In this document: piece by piece, positions 1 to 6,641 of the stretch
Layout of the letters: every line of letters begins with the position of its first letter
How positions within the stretch are numbered: position 1 is the stretch's first letter
Assembly (NCBI RefSeq): GCF_040605455.1
Contig: NZ_JBEXCV010000126.1
Coordinates: forward strand, 1-26,906
From: Embleya sp040605455
GTDB taxonomy: Bacteria > Actinomycetota > Actinomycetes > Streptomycetales > Streptomycetaceae
Reading direction: 5' to 3'
DNA length: 26,906 nt
Notes under the pieces: generated by a model
What the model was told of the DNA's origin: nothing
Database searches by the model: none
What the model saw: the letters and a program-made list of their open reading frames with translations, nothing else
Made by a program: the position numbers and the translations under genes

Positions 1-661
1 GATCTCCGCGGGCCTGGGCCCGGGGCCGCGATTCGCCGGCCGAGGCGCCGTCGGCCGGCGCGCCGGACTTGCCGCTTGCGGGACGGCCCAGCCGGCGCAG
101 GCCGGCCTCGTAGCGCCGCCGCTCCTGCACGCGCAGGTGCACGATGTACGCGGACAGCAGGACACCGGGCACGGCCGGCAGCCACACCCACGCGAAGCCG
201 GCCACACCAGCCAGGATCGCGCCGGCGGTGAAGGTCGCGAACAGGGTCGCGATGACCCGTCGGCGCCGGGTGAGCAGCACGGCCCGGCCCTCGTCCCGGC
301 GCAACGGCACGGAGGGGCGCTTGGCCGCGCCGGCCTTGGCCGAGGGCACCGACCCGGGGATCGCGGCCGGCTGCTGCGGCGCGGCGGGCTTGGCCGAGTG
401 CTGCCGAGCGCGCGGCGGTTCGGCGCCGCCGCGCCGCTCGGGCGCGTCCGTGCCCTCCTCCGCGGGCGCACGGGCCTCCGCGAGTACACGGGCGGAGCGG
501 CGCTCGAAGGCGCCGCGACGGGAGAGGATGCGAATCGCGGTGGTGAATCGCTCGGTCGGCCGGGCCTCGTTGAGCTCGTCCTGTCGGCGAAGCCACATGG
601 GCACCAGATAGGCAGCCCAGGCCCCCACGATCGCTGCGTAGATCAGGCCGCTGCCGTTCAC
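1..661 (-). CDS. glpR: GlpR/SepX-type membrane protein, 3' end outside window
   Basis: The first 220 codons of a minus-strand gene that leaves the window. The start is the GTG at 661; an in-frame TGA lies two codons upstream, so no earlier start is possible. The N-terminus is a transmembrane helix (about residues 4-22, ending in LVPMWLRRQDELNE) followed by NEARPTERFTTAIRIL, a signature I recognise from the actinobacterial GlpR/SepX family. A charged, Ala/Pro-rich linker follows, then two adjacent transmembrane helices around residues 155-200 and an Arg-rich cytoplasmic stretch. Family knowledge: GlpR is the membrane receptor of the gephyrin-like protein Glp, and SepX in Streptomyces is a membrane protein needed for proper division and sporulation. 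The glp partner is nearby at 3048-4268. No clear Shine-Dalgarno is seen. A role in septation is inferred from family and neighbourhood. Confidence 0.88.
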   Translation of the reverse strand, partial: MNGSGLIYAAIVGAWAAYLVPMWLRRQDELNEARPTERFTTAIRILSRRGAFERRSARVLAEARAPAEEGTDAPERRGGAEPPRARQHSAKPAAPQQPAAIPGSVPSAKAGAAKRPSVPLRRDEGRAVLLTRRRRVIATLFATFTAGAILAGVAGFAWVWLPAVPGVLLSAYIVHLRVQERRRYEAGLRRLGRPASGKSGAPADGASAGESRPRAQARGD

Positions 662-1067
662 GCTTCACACGCTAAGCCGGATGGGCACCGCATCGTCGGA
701 TTAGGCACGGTGTGTCGCCCGATCCGCGGTGATGCCCATGTGACGAATGTGACTGGCGAGACGATCGAGGCGACCAAATCCCCCAAATCACCCGAACCAG
801 CCGAAATATCCGAGAAGCCCGGACCAACCGAATTCACCGAGAAGCCCGACGCGGCCGTAATCACCGGGACGCCCGAGATGCCGGGAGCCGGCGTGGCTCC
901 CGAGGCCCCTCGGGCAGCCGTTCTCCCGGGGGTGCCGGGGTCTGCCGAGGTGACACCGCTCATATCTCCCGCAGAGTAGCGAAATCGCAAGATCGATGTG
1001 TCGATATGGCGGGATCGACATCGAAGAGATTCCGGCTACGCGGAGATCCCCTCGGGCAAGGATTCCA
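662..1067. other. intergenic spacer, low complexity, no gene seen
   Basis: About 400 bp between the rimJ-like stop and the glpR start. ORFs exist on both strands but are proline- or glycine-rich runs with poor third-position GC and no recognisable domain. The stretch around 770-870 is less GC-rich than its surroundings and carries a degenerate direct repeat (CCGAGAAGCCCG at 810-821 and 837-848). It probably holds a promoter for glpR, but I cannot place -35/-10 boxes with confidence. Confidence 0.4.
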
Positions 1068-1697
1068 CTACCAGGTGAATCCCCGGCTCTCCCGATAGGC
1101 GCGCCACCGCATCAACAGGCCCTCCGGGACCTCCTCGGCGTTCAACGCGTATGCGAGGTGATCGCGCCAGTCACCGTCGATGTGCAGATAGCGCGGGCGC
1201 AGGCACTCCTCGCGAAATCCCAGCTTGTCCACCACCCGTCGACTGGCCCGGTTCTCCGGCCGGATGCACACCTCCAGGCGATGGATGCCGAGCCGGAAGA
1301 AGCAGTGGTCGGACACGAGTGCGACCGCCGTCGGCATCACGCCCAGCCCGGCGACCCGTTCGTCCACCCAGTAGCCGACGTGCGCCGAGCACATCGACCC
1401 CCAGGTGATCCCGGCGACCGTGACCTGACCGACCAACTGCCCGTCGTACAACACCACGAACGGCAGCATCCGGCCGGCGCCCGCCTCGGCCCGCAGGAAG
1501 CGCACCATCTGCCGAAACGTCGGCCGCCGACCGGCGGCGGAGCCCGGCGGCACGGTCGCCTCCCAGCGGCGCAGCCACTCCCGGTTGCGGGTGTGCACCT
1601 CCTGCCAGGCGACCGCGTCCCGGGCGCGGATCGGGCGCAGGGTGACCCGGCCCTCGGTGAGTTCCACCGGCCACCCGCGGGTCAGTGCGTGCCCCAT
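1068..1697 (-). CDS. rimJ: RimJ/RimL-like GNAT N-acetyltransferase
   Basis: A 209-residue protein of the Acetyltransf_3 (RimJ/RimL) type, which transfers acetyl from acetyl-CoA to protein N-termini or small substrates. It opens with LTEGRVTLRPIRARDAVAW, the usual first strand and helix of this family. The WLRRWEATVPPG segment and the VGYWVDERVAGLGVMPTA acetyl-CoA loop follow, and near the end RPENRASRRVVDKLGF is the conserved C-terminal GNAT motif. The chosen ATG lies inside the last codons of mog, giving a 16-bp overlap and suggesting translational coupling; a GTG ten codons later is an alternative. An acetyltransferase in this position beside galU, glp and glpR is part of the conserved actinobacterial neighbourhood. 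The substrate is unknown. Confidence 0.88.
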   Translation of the reverse strand: MGHALTRGWPVELTEGRVTLRPIRARDAVAWQEVHTRNREWLRRWEATVPPGSAAGRRPTFRQMVRFLRAEAGAGRMLPFVVLYDGQLVGQVTVAGITWGSMCSAHVGYWVDERVAGLGVMPTAVALVSDHCFFRLGIHRLEVCIRPENRASRRVVDKLGFREECLRPRYLHIDGDWRDHLAYALNAEEVPEGLLMRWRAYRESRGFTW

Positions 1698-2368
1698 GGC
1701 GGCTGCTGCGCCCCTCCGTAGCCCCCGCCGCCCTGGAACCCGCCGCCCGCGCCGCCACTCTGGTAGCCACCCCCGCCGCCGAAGCCGCCCTGGTAGCCGC
1801 CGCCTCCGGGCGCGGGCTGCTGCCCACCGCCGCCGAACCCGCCACCACCGCCGCCGCCGCCGAACCCGCCGCCCTGCTGGTGGTCGCCGCCCTGGAGCTG
1901 GGACACCACGTGCGGCAGCACCTTGGCCAGCACGTTGATGCCGTCCTGCGCGCCGCCGGGCGAGCCGGGCAGGTTGACGATCAGGCTGCGGTAGGTCCAG
2001 TGCGAATCCTGGGTGATCGCGACGCCGGCGATGCCACGCGACAGGATCGAGGTCGGCACCTTGTCGAAGTTCTCCATCCGGATCGCCTCGGCGATGCCCG
2101 GCACCTCGTAGCTGATCACCCGGCTGGTCATCTGCGGAGTCTGGTCGAACGGGTTGAGCCCGGTCCCCCCGGTCGTGATGATCACGTCGTAGTGGCCCGC
2201 GACCGCGTCCCGCAGCGCCTGGGCGACGGGCTCGCCGTCGGGCACGATCTGCGGGCCCCGCGTCTCGAAGCCCAGTGCCTGCAGCCCGCGCACGATCACC
2301 GGACCGCTCTCGTCCCCGTAGGTCCCGGCCGCCGCGCGCGTGGACACGGTGATCACCATGGCTCGCAT
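1682..2368 (-). CDS. mog: molybdopterin adenylyltransferase (MogA/MoaB family) with Gly-rich tail
   Basis: A 228-residue protein. Residues 1-160 are a MoCF-binding/MogA domain: the start MRAMVITVSTRAAAG, the TTGGTGLNPFDQTPQ loop that binds the pterin, and the LIVNLPGSPGG motif. The family adenylylates molybdopterin before molybdate insertion. The start is the ATG at 2368, which shares its A with the moaC stop (TGATG), so the two are translationally coupled; longer in-frame starts would lie inside moaC in the wrong frame. The C-terminal 65 or so residues are an unusual low-complexity tail of Gly with Phe, Tyr and Gln (GGFGGGG, GGYQGGFG), ending PPWGTH. Ordinary MogA/MoaB proteins end soon after the catalytic domain. 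The tail's function is unknown. Confidence 0.9.
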   Translation of the reverse strand: MRAMVITVSTRAAAGTYGDESGPVIVRGLQALGFETRGPQIVPDGEPVAQALRDAVAGHYDVIITTGGTGLNPFDQTPQMTSRVISYEVPGIAEAIRMENFDKVPTSILSRGIAGVAITQDSHWTYRSLIVNLPGSPGGAQDGINVLAKVLPHVVSQLQGGDHQQGGGFGGGGGGGGFGGGGQQPAPGGGGYQGGFGGGGGYQSGGAGGGFQGGGGYGGAQQPPWGTH

Positions 2369-2889
2369 CAGACTTGCCCTCCGTCCCGTTGTGTGGCCGC
2401 TGCCCCGGTGTCCCGTTGCCAGTCCCCGGAGGCGCCGCCCGTCTTCCGCTCGACCCGCACGTCGGTGATGACCGCGCCCGGGTCCACTGCCTTGATCATG
2501 TCCACGACCGTGAGCGCCGCGACGGAGACCGCGGTCAGCGCCTCCATCTCGACGCCGGTGCGGTCGGCGGTGCGCACGGTCGCGGTGATCTCCACCGCGT
2601 CGTCGTGCACCGTCAGGTCCACCGCGACGCCGTGCAACGCGATCGGGTGGCACAGCGGCACCAGGTCGGGCGTGCGCTTGGCCGCCATGATGCCCGCGAT
2701 CCGTGCGGTGGCCAGTGCGTCACCCTTGGGCATGCCCTCGCCCCGCAGGAGTTCGACCACGCGCGGCGATACGAGCACCCGGCCCGAGGCCGAGCCCGTG
2801 CGGACCGAGATCTCCTTGGCCGTGACGTCCACCATGCGGGCCGCGCCGGCCTCGTCGAGGTGCGTGAGGTTCTTGGCGCCGCGCGTCAA
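2368..2889 (-). CDS. moaC: cyclic pyranopterin monophosphate synthase MoaC
   Basis: A 173-residue protein of normal MoaC length. It carries LTHLDEAGAARMVDV near the start, the LCHPIAL motif, and GVEMEALTAVSVAALTVVDM followed by MIKAVDP, all hallmarks of MoaC. The enzyme converts the MoaA product into cyclic pyranopterin monophosphate in molybdenum-cofactor synthesis. The last 20 residues (after the KTGGASGDW element) are a short variable tail. It is the first gene of a moaC-mog-rimJ run and is separated from glp upstream by about 160 bp with a hairpin, so it probably has its own promoter in 2890-3000. moaA and moaD/E are not in the window. Confidence 0.95.
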   Translation of the reverse strand: MTRGAKNLTHLDEAGAARMVDVTAKEISVRTGSASGRVLVSPRVVELLRGEGMPKGDALATARIAGIMAAKRTPDLVPLCHPIALHGVAVDLTVHDDAVEITATVRTADRTGVEMEALTAVSVAALTVVDMIKAVDPGAVITDVRVERKTGGASGDWQRDTGAAATQRDGGQV

Positions 2890-3000
2890 CTTTCCACCCC
2901 TACGGTGAGCCCCCCATGCGGTGGGCGTCGAACTGCCGTGTGTCGGACTGCCCGGCGTATCGGACCGCCGTGTCGTGCTGGGGCAACGTTAGAGGCACAA

Positions 3001-3031
3001 CCGGGCGGCCCGCATGCGCGGGGCCGCCCGG
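3001..3031 (-). terminator. GC hairpin after glp
   Basis: An 11-bp perfect stem (3001-3011 with 3021-3031) with a 9-nt loop, starting 17 nt after the glp stop on the minus strand. The downstream tract begins TTGTG and is only weakly U-rich, as is usual in actinomycetes. It divides the GGDEF-galU-glp run from moaC-mog-rimJ. Confidence 0.6.
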
Positions 3032-3047
3032 ACGGGGGTCACGGCGC

Positions 3048-4268
3048 TCAGCCGAGCAGCATCACGGACACCTCGGCGCCCTCGGCGACCTCGGTGACGT
3101 CGGCGGGAAGGGTGATCAGCGCGTTCGCCTTGGCCAGGCTGCCGAGCAGGTGGGAGCCGGTGCCGCCGACCGGGTCCACGGTGCCCTCGCCGACTCCCGC
3201 GACCGGCGGGGTGTACCAGGCGCGCAGGAACTGACGCTTGCCCTCGGGCGACTTGAGCGCCGCGGAACAGGTGGCCCGGACGATCGGCCGCTCGGTGACC
3301 TCGGCGCCCTGCATCCGCAGCAGCGCCGGACGGACGAACACCTCGAAGGAGACGAACGCGCTGACCGGATTGCCGGGAAGGGTGAAGATCGGCGTCTCGT
3401 CCGGGCCGATCACGCCGAAACCCTGCGGCATCCCCGGCTGCATCGCGACCTTGCCGAACTCGACCGTGCCCAGCTCGGAGAGCACCTCCTTGACCACGTC
3501 GTAGGCGCCCGCGCTGACGCCGCCCGTGGTGACCACCACGTCCGCTCGGATCAGCTGGTCCTCGATCGTGTCGATCAGGATCTTCGGGTCGTCGGGTACG
3601 TTGCCGACCCGGTACGCGATGGCGCCCGCCTCGCGCGCGGCGGCGGTGAGCATGTAGCTGTTCGAGTCGCGGATCTGGCCGGGGCCGATCGGCCGGCCGG
3701 GCTGGGTCAGCTCGCTGCCGGTGGACAGGATGACCACACGCGGCTTGGGCCGCACCCGGATCCGCTCGCGGCCGATCGCGGCGAGCAGGCCGACCTGCGC
3801 CGAGCCGATCGCGCTGCCCACGTCCAGGACGGTCTGCCCGGCGGTGACGTCGCTGCCCCGGCGGCGGATGTACTGGCCGCTCTGCGGCGCCTTGGTGATC
3901 CGTACCGTCGGCATGCCCGCGTCGGTCCACTCGACCGGCACGATCGCCTCGGCGCCCTCCGGCAGCGGCGCGCCGGTCATGATCCGGGCACAGGTGCCGG
4001 AACCGATCGCGATCTTGGGCGCGTTGCCCGCGGCGATGTCGTCCACCACGTCGAGCACCACCGGATAGCGCTCGCCCGCGTCGGCGACGTCCGCGAGGCG
4101 CACCGCGTATCCATCCATCGACGAGTTGTCGAACGGCGGCAGGTCACCGGTGGCGGCGACCTCGTCGACCAGGAGGCTGCCGTGCGCGTCGAGCAGTTGC
4201 AGTTCGAGGGGGGCCAGCGGTTCGATCCGTCCGAGGATCCCGGTCAGGTGGTCCTCGACGCTCTTCAT
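3048..4268 (-). CDS. glp: MoeA/gephyrin-like molybdotransferase (Glp)
   Basis: A 406-residue protein with full MoeA architecture. Domain III/I holds the PPFDNSSMDGYAV motif near residue 45. The central MoCF domain carries STGSEL and TTGGVSAGAYDVVKEVL. The MoeA hallmark is KVAMQPGMPQGFG followed by LPGNPVSAFVSFEVFVRP, and a beta-barrel domain IV closes the protein. MoeA inserts molybdate into adenylylated molybdopterin; in actinobacteria the homologue next to galU and glpR, called Glp, also binds GlpR and associates with the divisome. The ATG overlaps the galU stop by 4 nt (ATGA), so the two are co-translated. Motifs alone do not separate a purely metabolic MoeA from a division-linked Glp; the neighbourhood favours Glp. 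Confidence 0.93.
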   Translation of the reverse strand: MKSVEDHLTGILGRIEPLAPLELQLLDAHGSLLVDEVAATGDLPPFDNSSMDGYAVRLADVADAGERYPVVLDVVDDIAAGNAPKIAIGSGTCARIMTGAPLPEGAEAIVPVEWTDAGMPTVRITKAPQSGQYIRRRGSDVTAGQTVLDVGSAIGSAQVGLLAAIGRERIRVRPKPRVVILSTGSELTQPGRPIGPGQIRDSNSYMLTAAAREAGAIAYRVGNVPDDPKILIDTIEDQLIRADVVVTTGGVSAGAYDVVKEVLSELGTVEFGKVAMQPGMPQGFGVIGPDETPIFTLPGNPVSAFVSFEVFVRPALLRMQGAEVTERPIVRATCSAALKSPEGKRQFLRAWYTPPVAGVGEGTVDPVGGTGSHLLGSLAKANALITLPADVTEVAEGAEVSVMLLG

Positions 4269-5191
4269 GCTTGCATCTCCTCGTTCACGTAACTCCGCAG
4301 CCAGGCCCGGAACTCGGGTCCCAGATCATCACGCTCGCATGCCAGCTTCACGATGGCACGCAGATAGTCGGCCCGGTCGCCCGTGTCGTACCGGCGGCCG
4401 GAGAAGAGCACGCCGTGCACCGTGCCGCCCTCGGCCGACTCGCGGCCCGCGAGCACCCGCAGGGCGTCGGTCAGCTGGATCTCGCCGCCCCGTCCCGGCT
4501 GTGTCTGTTCGAGCACGTCGAAGACCGACGGGTCGAGCAGGTAGCGGCCGATCACCGCGAAGTTGCTGGGCGCGGTGCCGGCTTCCGGCTTCTCCACGAG
4601 GTCGGTCACCCGCACCACGCCGGGCTCGGAGGTGCCCTCGGCCAGGGGCGCAACCGCCGCGCAGCCGTAGAGGTGGATCTGCGTCGGGTCGACCTCTATC
4701 AGGGCCACGACGCTGCCGCCGAGCTCGCGGCGCACCCGCAACATCGTGCTCAGCAGCGGATCGCGCGGGTCGATCAGGTCGTCGCCGAGCAGCACCGCGA
4801 ACGGCTCGTTGCCCACGTGCGGGCGGGCACACGAGACGGCGTGTCCCAGGCCGCGCGGGTCGCCCTGCCGGACGTAGTGGATCGCGGCCAGCTCGCTCGA
4901 CTCGCGGACCAGCTTGAGCCGCTCCACGTCCCCTTTGGCGGCCAGCGCGTGTTCGAGCTCGTACGCGCGGTCGAAGTGGTCTTCCAGCGGACGTTTGTTG
5001 CGCCCGGTGACCATCAGCACGTCGGTCAGCCCGGCGGCGACCGCCTCCTCGACCACGTACTGGATGGCCGGCGTGTCCACGACCGGCAACATTTCCTTGG
5101 GCGTGGCCTTCGTCGCCGGCAGGAAGCGGGTGCCCAGGCCGGCGGCGGGTACGACGGCCTTCGTGATGTGGAACGAGCGATGCGCAGGCAT
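4265..5191 (-). CDS. galU: UTP-glucose-1-phosphate uridylyltransferase GalU
   Basis: A 308-residue nucleotidyltransferase of normal GalU length. The N-terminal AAGLGTRFLPATKATPKEM is the nucleotide-binding signature, followed by VDTPAIQYVVEEA, the GRNKRPLEDHFD segment and LLGDDLI at the metal-binding site. The enzyme makes UDP-glucose from UTP and glucose-1-phosphate for wall teichoic acids, glycogen, trehalose and polysaccharides. Its start is 9 nt after the stop of the GGDEF gene and its stop overlaps the glp start, so the three genes form one operon. No good Shine-Dalgarno precedes the ATG, so translation may rely on coupling with the GGDEF gene. Confidence 0.95.
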   Translation of the reverse strand: MPAHRSFHITKAVVPAAGLGTRFLPATKATPKEMLPVVDTPAIQYVVEEAVAAGLTDVLMVTGRNKRPLEDHFDRAYELEHALAAKGDVERLKLVRESSELAAIHYVRQGDPRGLGHAVSCARPHVGNEPFAVLLGDDLIDPRDPLLSTMLRVRRELGGSVVALIEVDPTQIHLYGCAAVAPLAEGTSEPGVVRVTDLVEKPEAGTAPSNFAVIGRYLLDPSVFDVLEQTQPGRGGEIQLTDALRVLAGRESAEGGTVHGVLFSGRRYDTGDRADYLRAIVKLACERDDLGPEFRAWLRSYVNEEMQA

Positions 5192-5200
5192 GGCCGCACA

Positions 5201-5944
5201 CTAACGGGTGAGATCACCGGAGGACCCATGAAGCCCGCCGATTGGCCGGTTGTCGGCCGGTGGTGGGCTCCCGGCCGGATCCGGGCCGCAGAACCGGTCC
5301 CCGCCCGCGCGTTTGGCTCGGCCCAGCGCCCGGTCCGCGGCCCGCAGCAGGGTCGCGGCATGGGTGCCGTCCCCGGGCAATACGGCCATGCCGATCGCCA
5401 TCGTCAGCCGCACCGGTTCGGCCCTCGCGCCGAAGGTGCCACGCCGCACGGCGTAGCACAGACGTTCGGCGACCTTGGCGGCGCCGGCCGCGTCGGTCTC
5501 GGGCAGCAGGATCACGAACTCCTCGCCGCCGTAGCGGGCGATCGTGTCCACCCGGCGGATCTCCAGGGCCAGCCGCTGGGCGACCTCGCGCAGCACCGCC
5601 CCCGCGCCCTGATGGCCGTGCCGCTCGTTGACGTCGCGAAAGTGGTCGAGGTCGAGCATGAGCAGCCCGAGCGGCCGGCCGAACCGGGTCGCGCGCATCA
5701 CCTCGCGATCCAGCACGAGTTGCAGGTAGCGGTAGTTCCACACGCCGGTCAGCGGGTCGGTCACCGACAGCCGCTCCAATTCGGCGCGGCTGAGTTCGAG
5801 GCGGGTGACCTCGTGGCGCAGCTCGGGCAGCTCGTTGCCGGCGATGGCGCGCAGCCGGCGCACGGCGACCGCCAGTGAGCCGATCGCGACCGAGAGCGCG
5901 CCGACGAGCAGGATGATCAGAAGACGTTCGAAAGTCAGGCCCAT
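5201..5944 (-). CDS. membrane-anchored GGDEF diguanylate cyclase
   Basis: A 247-residue protein. Residues 7-30 form one hydrophobic helix (LLIILLVGALSVAIGSL), followed by a short coiled coil (about 32-58, LPELRHEVTRLELSRAELERL) and a GGDEF domain from SVTDPLTGVWNYRYL onward. The active-site motif is GGEEF at residues 139-143 and the DLDHFRDVNERHGH metal/GTP segment is present, so the cyclase should be active and make c-di-GMP from two GTP. An RxxD inhibitory site (R130-D133) lies five residues before GGEEF, so product inhibition is likely. The tail after about 220 is short and disordered. It is first in the galU-glp operon. There is no EAL domain and no extra sensor domain, so the input is unknown. 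Confidence 0.92.
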   Translation of the reverse strand: MGLTFERLLIILLVGALSVAIGSLAVAVRRLRAIAGNELPELRHEVTRLELSRAELERLSVTDPLTGVWNYRYLQLVLDREVMRATRFGRPLGLLMLDLDHFRDVNERHGHQGAGAVLREVAQRLALEIRRVDTIARYGGEEFVILLPETDAAGAAKVAERLCYAVRRGTFGARAEPVRLTMAIGMAVLPGDGTHAATLLRAADRALGRAKRAGGDRFCGPDPAGSPPPADNRPIGGLHGSSGDLTR

Positions 5945-6035
5945 GCGAGGTCCGGGTCGGGTGCGGTGGCGCGAACTGTGTCGATTGCGCGGACTCCTTC
6001 GATAACCCGTCCAAACACGTCATACAGGGAACAGC
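5945..6035. promoter_or_regulatory. divergent promoter region, GGDEF operon / folate cyclo-ligase
   Basis: A 91-bp gap between divergent starts at 5944 (-) and 6036 (+). It must hold promoters for both directions unless one lies within a gene. An AGGGAA ribosome site precedes the + start. I cannot place convincing -35/-10 boxes. Confidence 0.4.
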
Positions 6036-6623
6036 ATGAAGGACATCCTCAACGACAAGGCCACGCTGAGGTCACAGTTGATGAACTCACGGTCACACAC
6101 GGGGTCGGATCGGCGTGTCGCGGCGAGTCGCGCGCTCCGTGACGCGCTCCTCGCGCTCCCCGAGATGGCCGCCGCCGCGACCGTGGCGGCCTATGTGCCG
6201 GTGGGCTCGGAGCCGGGCGGCCGGGACCTGGCCGAGGACCTCGCCGCCGGGTCGACGCGACGCGTGCTGCTGCCGGTGCTGCTGCCGGACAACGACCTGG
6301 ACTGGGCGCTCTACGAGGGGCCCGCGTCGCTGGTGCCGGCCGGCCGCGGGCTGCGCGAGCCGATCGGGCCGCGGCTGGGCGTCGATGGCGTGCGTACGGC
6401 GGACGTGCTGGTGGTGCCGGGGCTGGCGGTGGATCGGCGGGGTCTGCGGCTCGGGCGCGGCGGCGGGTCCTACGACCGGGCGCTGGCCCGGGTGCCGGCC
6501 TCGGCCGTGACGGTGGTGCTGCTCTACGACGACGAGGTGCTCGACCGGGTGCCGGCCGAGCCGCACGATGTGCCCGTGGACATCGCGGTGACGCCCGCGG
6601 CGGTGTACCGGTTCACCCGATAG
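6036..6623 (+). CDS. 5-formyltetrahydrofolate cyclo-ligase
   Basis: A 195-residue protein of the 5-FTHF cyclo-ligase (MTHFS) family, which uses ATP to convert 5-formyl-THF to 5,10-methenyl-THF and so returns storage folate to one-carbon metabolism. The N-terminal KATLRSQLMNSR helix, the VAAYVPVGSEPG strand and loop, and the hallmark VVPGLAVDRRGLRLGRGGGSYDR with the Gly-rich ATP loop are all present. Start at the ATG with AGGGAA eight or so bases upstream. It is transcribed away from the GGDEF-galU operon and converges on the acylase gene, with only 18 bp between their stops. The same gene sits beside galU in many actinobacteria. Confidence 0.92.
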   Translation: MKDILNDKATLRSQLMNSRSHTGSDRRVAASRALRDALLALPEMAAAATVAAYVPVGSEPGGRDLAEDLAAGSTRRVLLPVLLPDNDLDWALYEGPASLVPAGRGLREPIGPRLGVDGVRTADVLVVPGLAVDRRGLRLGRGGGSYDRALARVPASAVTVVLLYDDEVLDRVPAEPHDVPVDIAVTPAAVYRFTR

Positions 6624-6636
6624 CACCGCCGCGGGC
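6593..6636. terminator. hairpin between convergent genes
   Basis: A perfect 13-bp stem (6593-6605 with 6624-6636, GCCCGCGGCGGTG and its complement) encloses an 18-nt loop. The left arm lies within the last codons of the folate gene and the right arm in the gap before the acylase stop. It is symmetrical and could end transcription from both sides. No U-tract is obvious. Confidence 0.55.
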
Positions 6637-6641
6637 CGCCG

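Noticed and set aside
658..990. 110-codon minus ORF upstream of glpR
   Set aside because: Low-complexity Gly/Ser/Ala sequence, low third-position GC for this genome, no ribosome site, and it runs into the glpR start.
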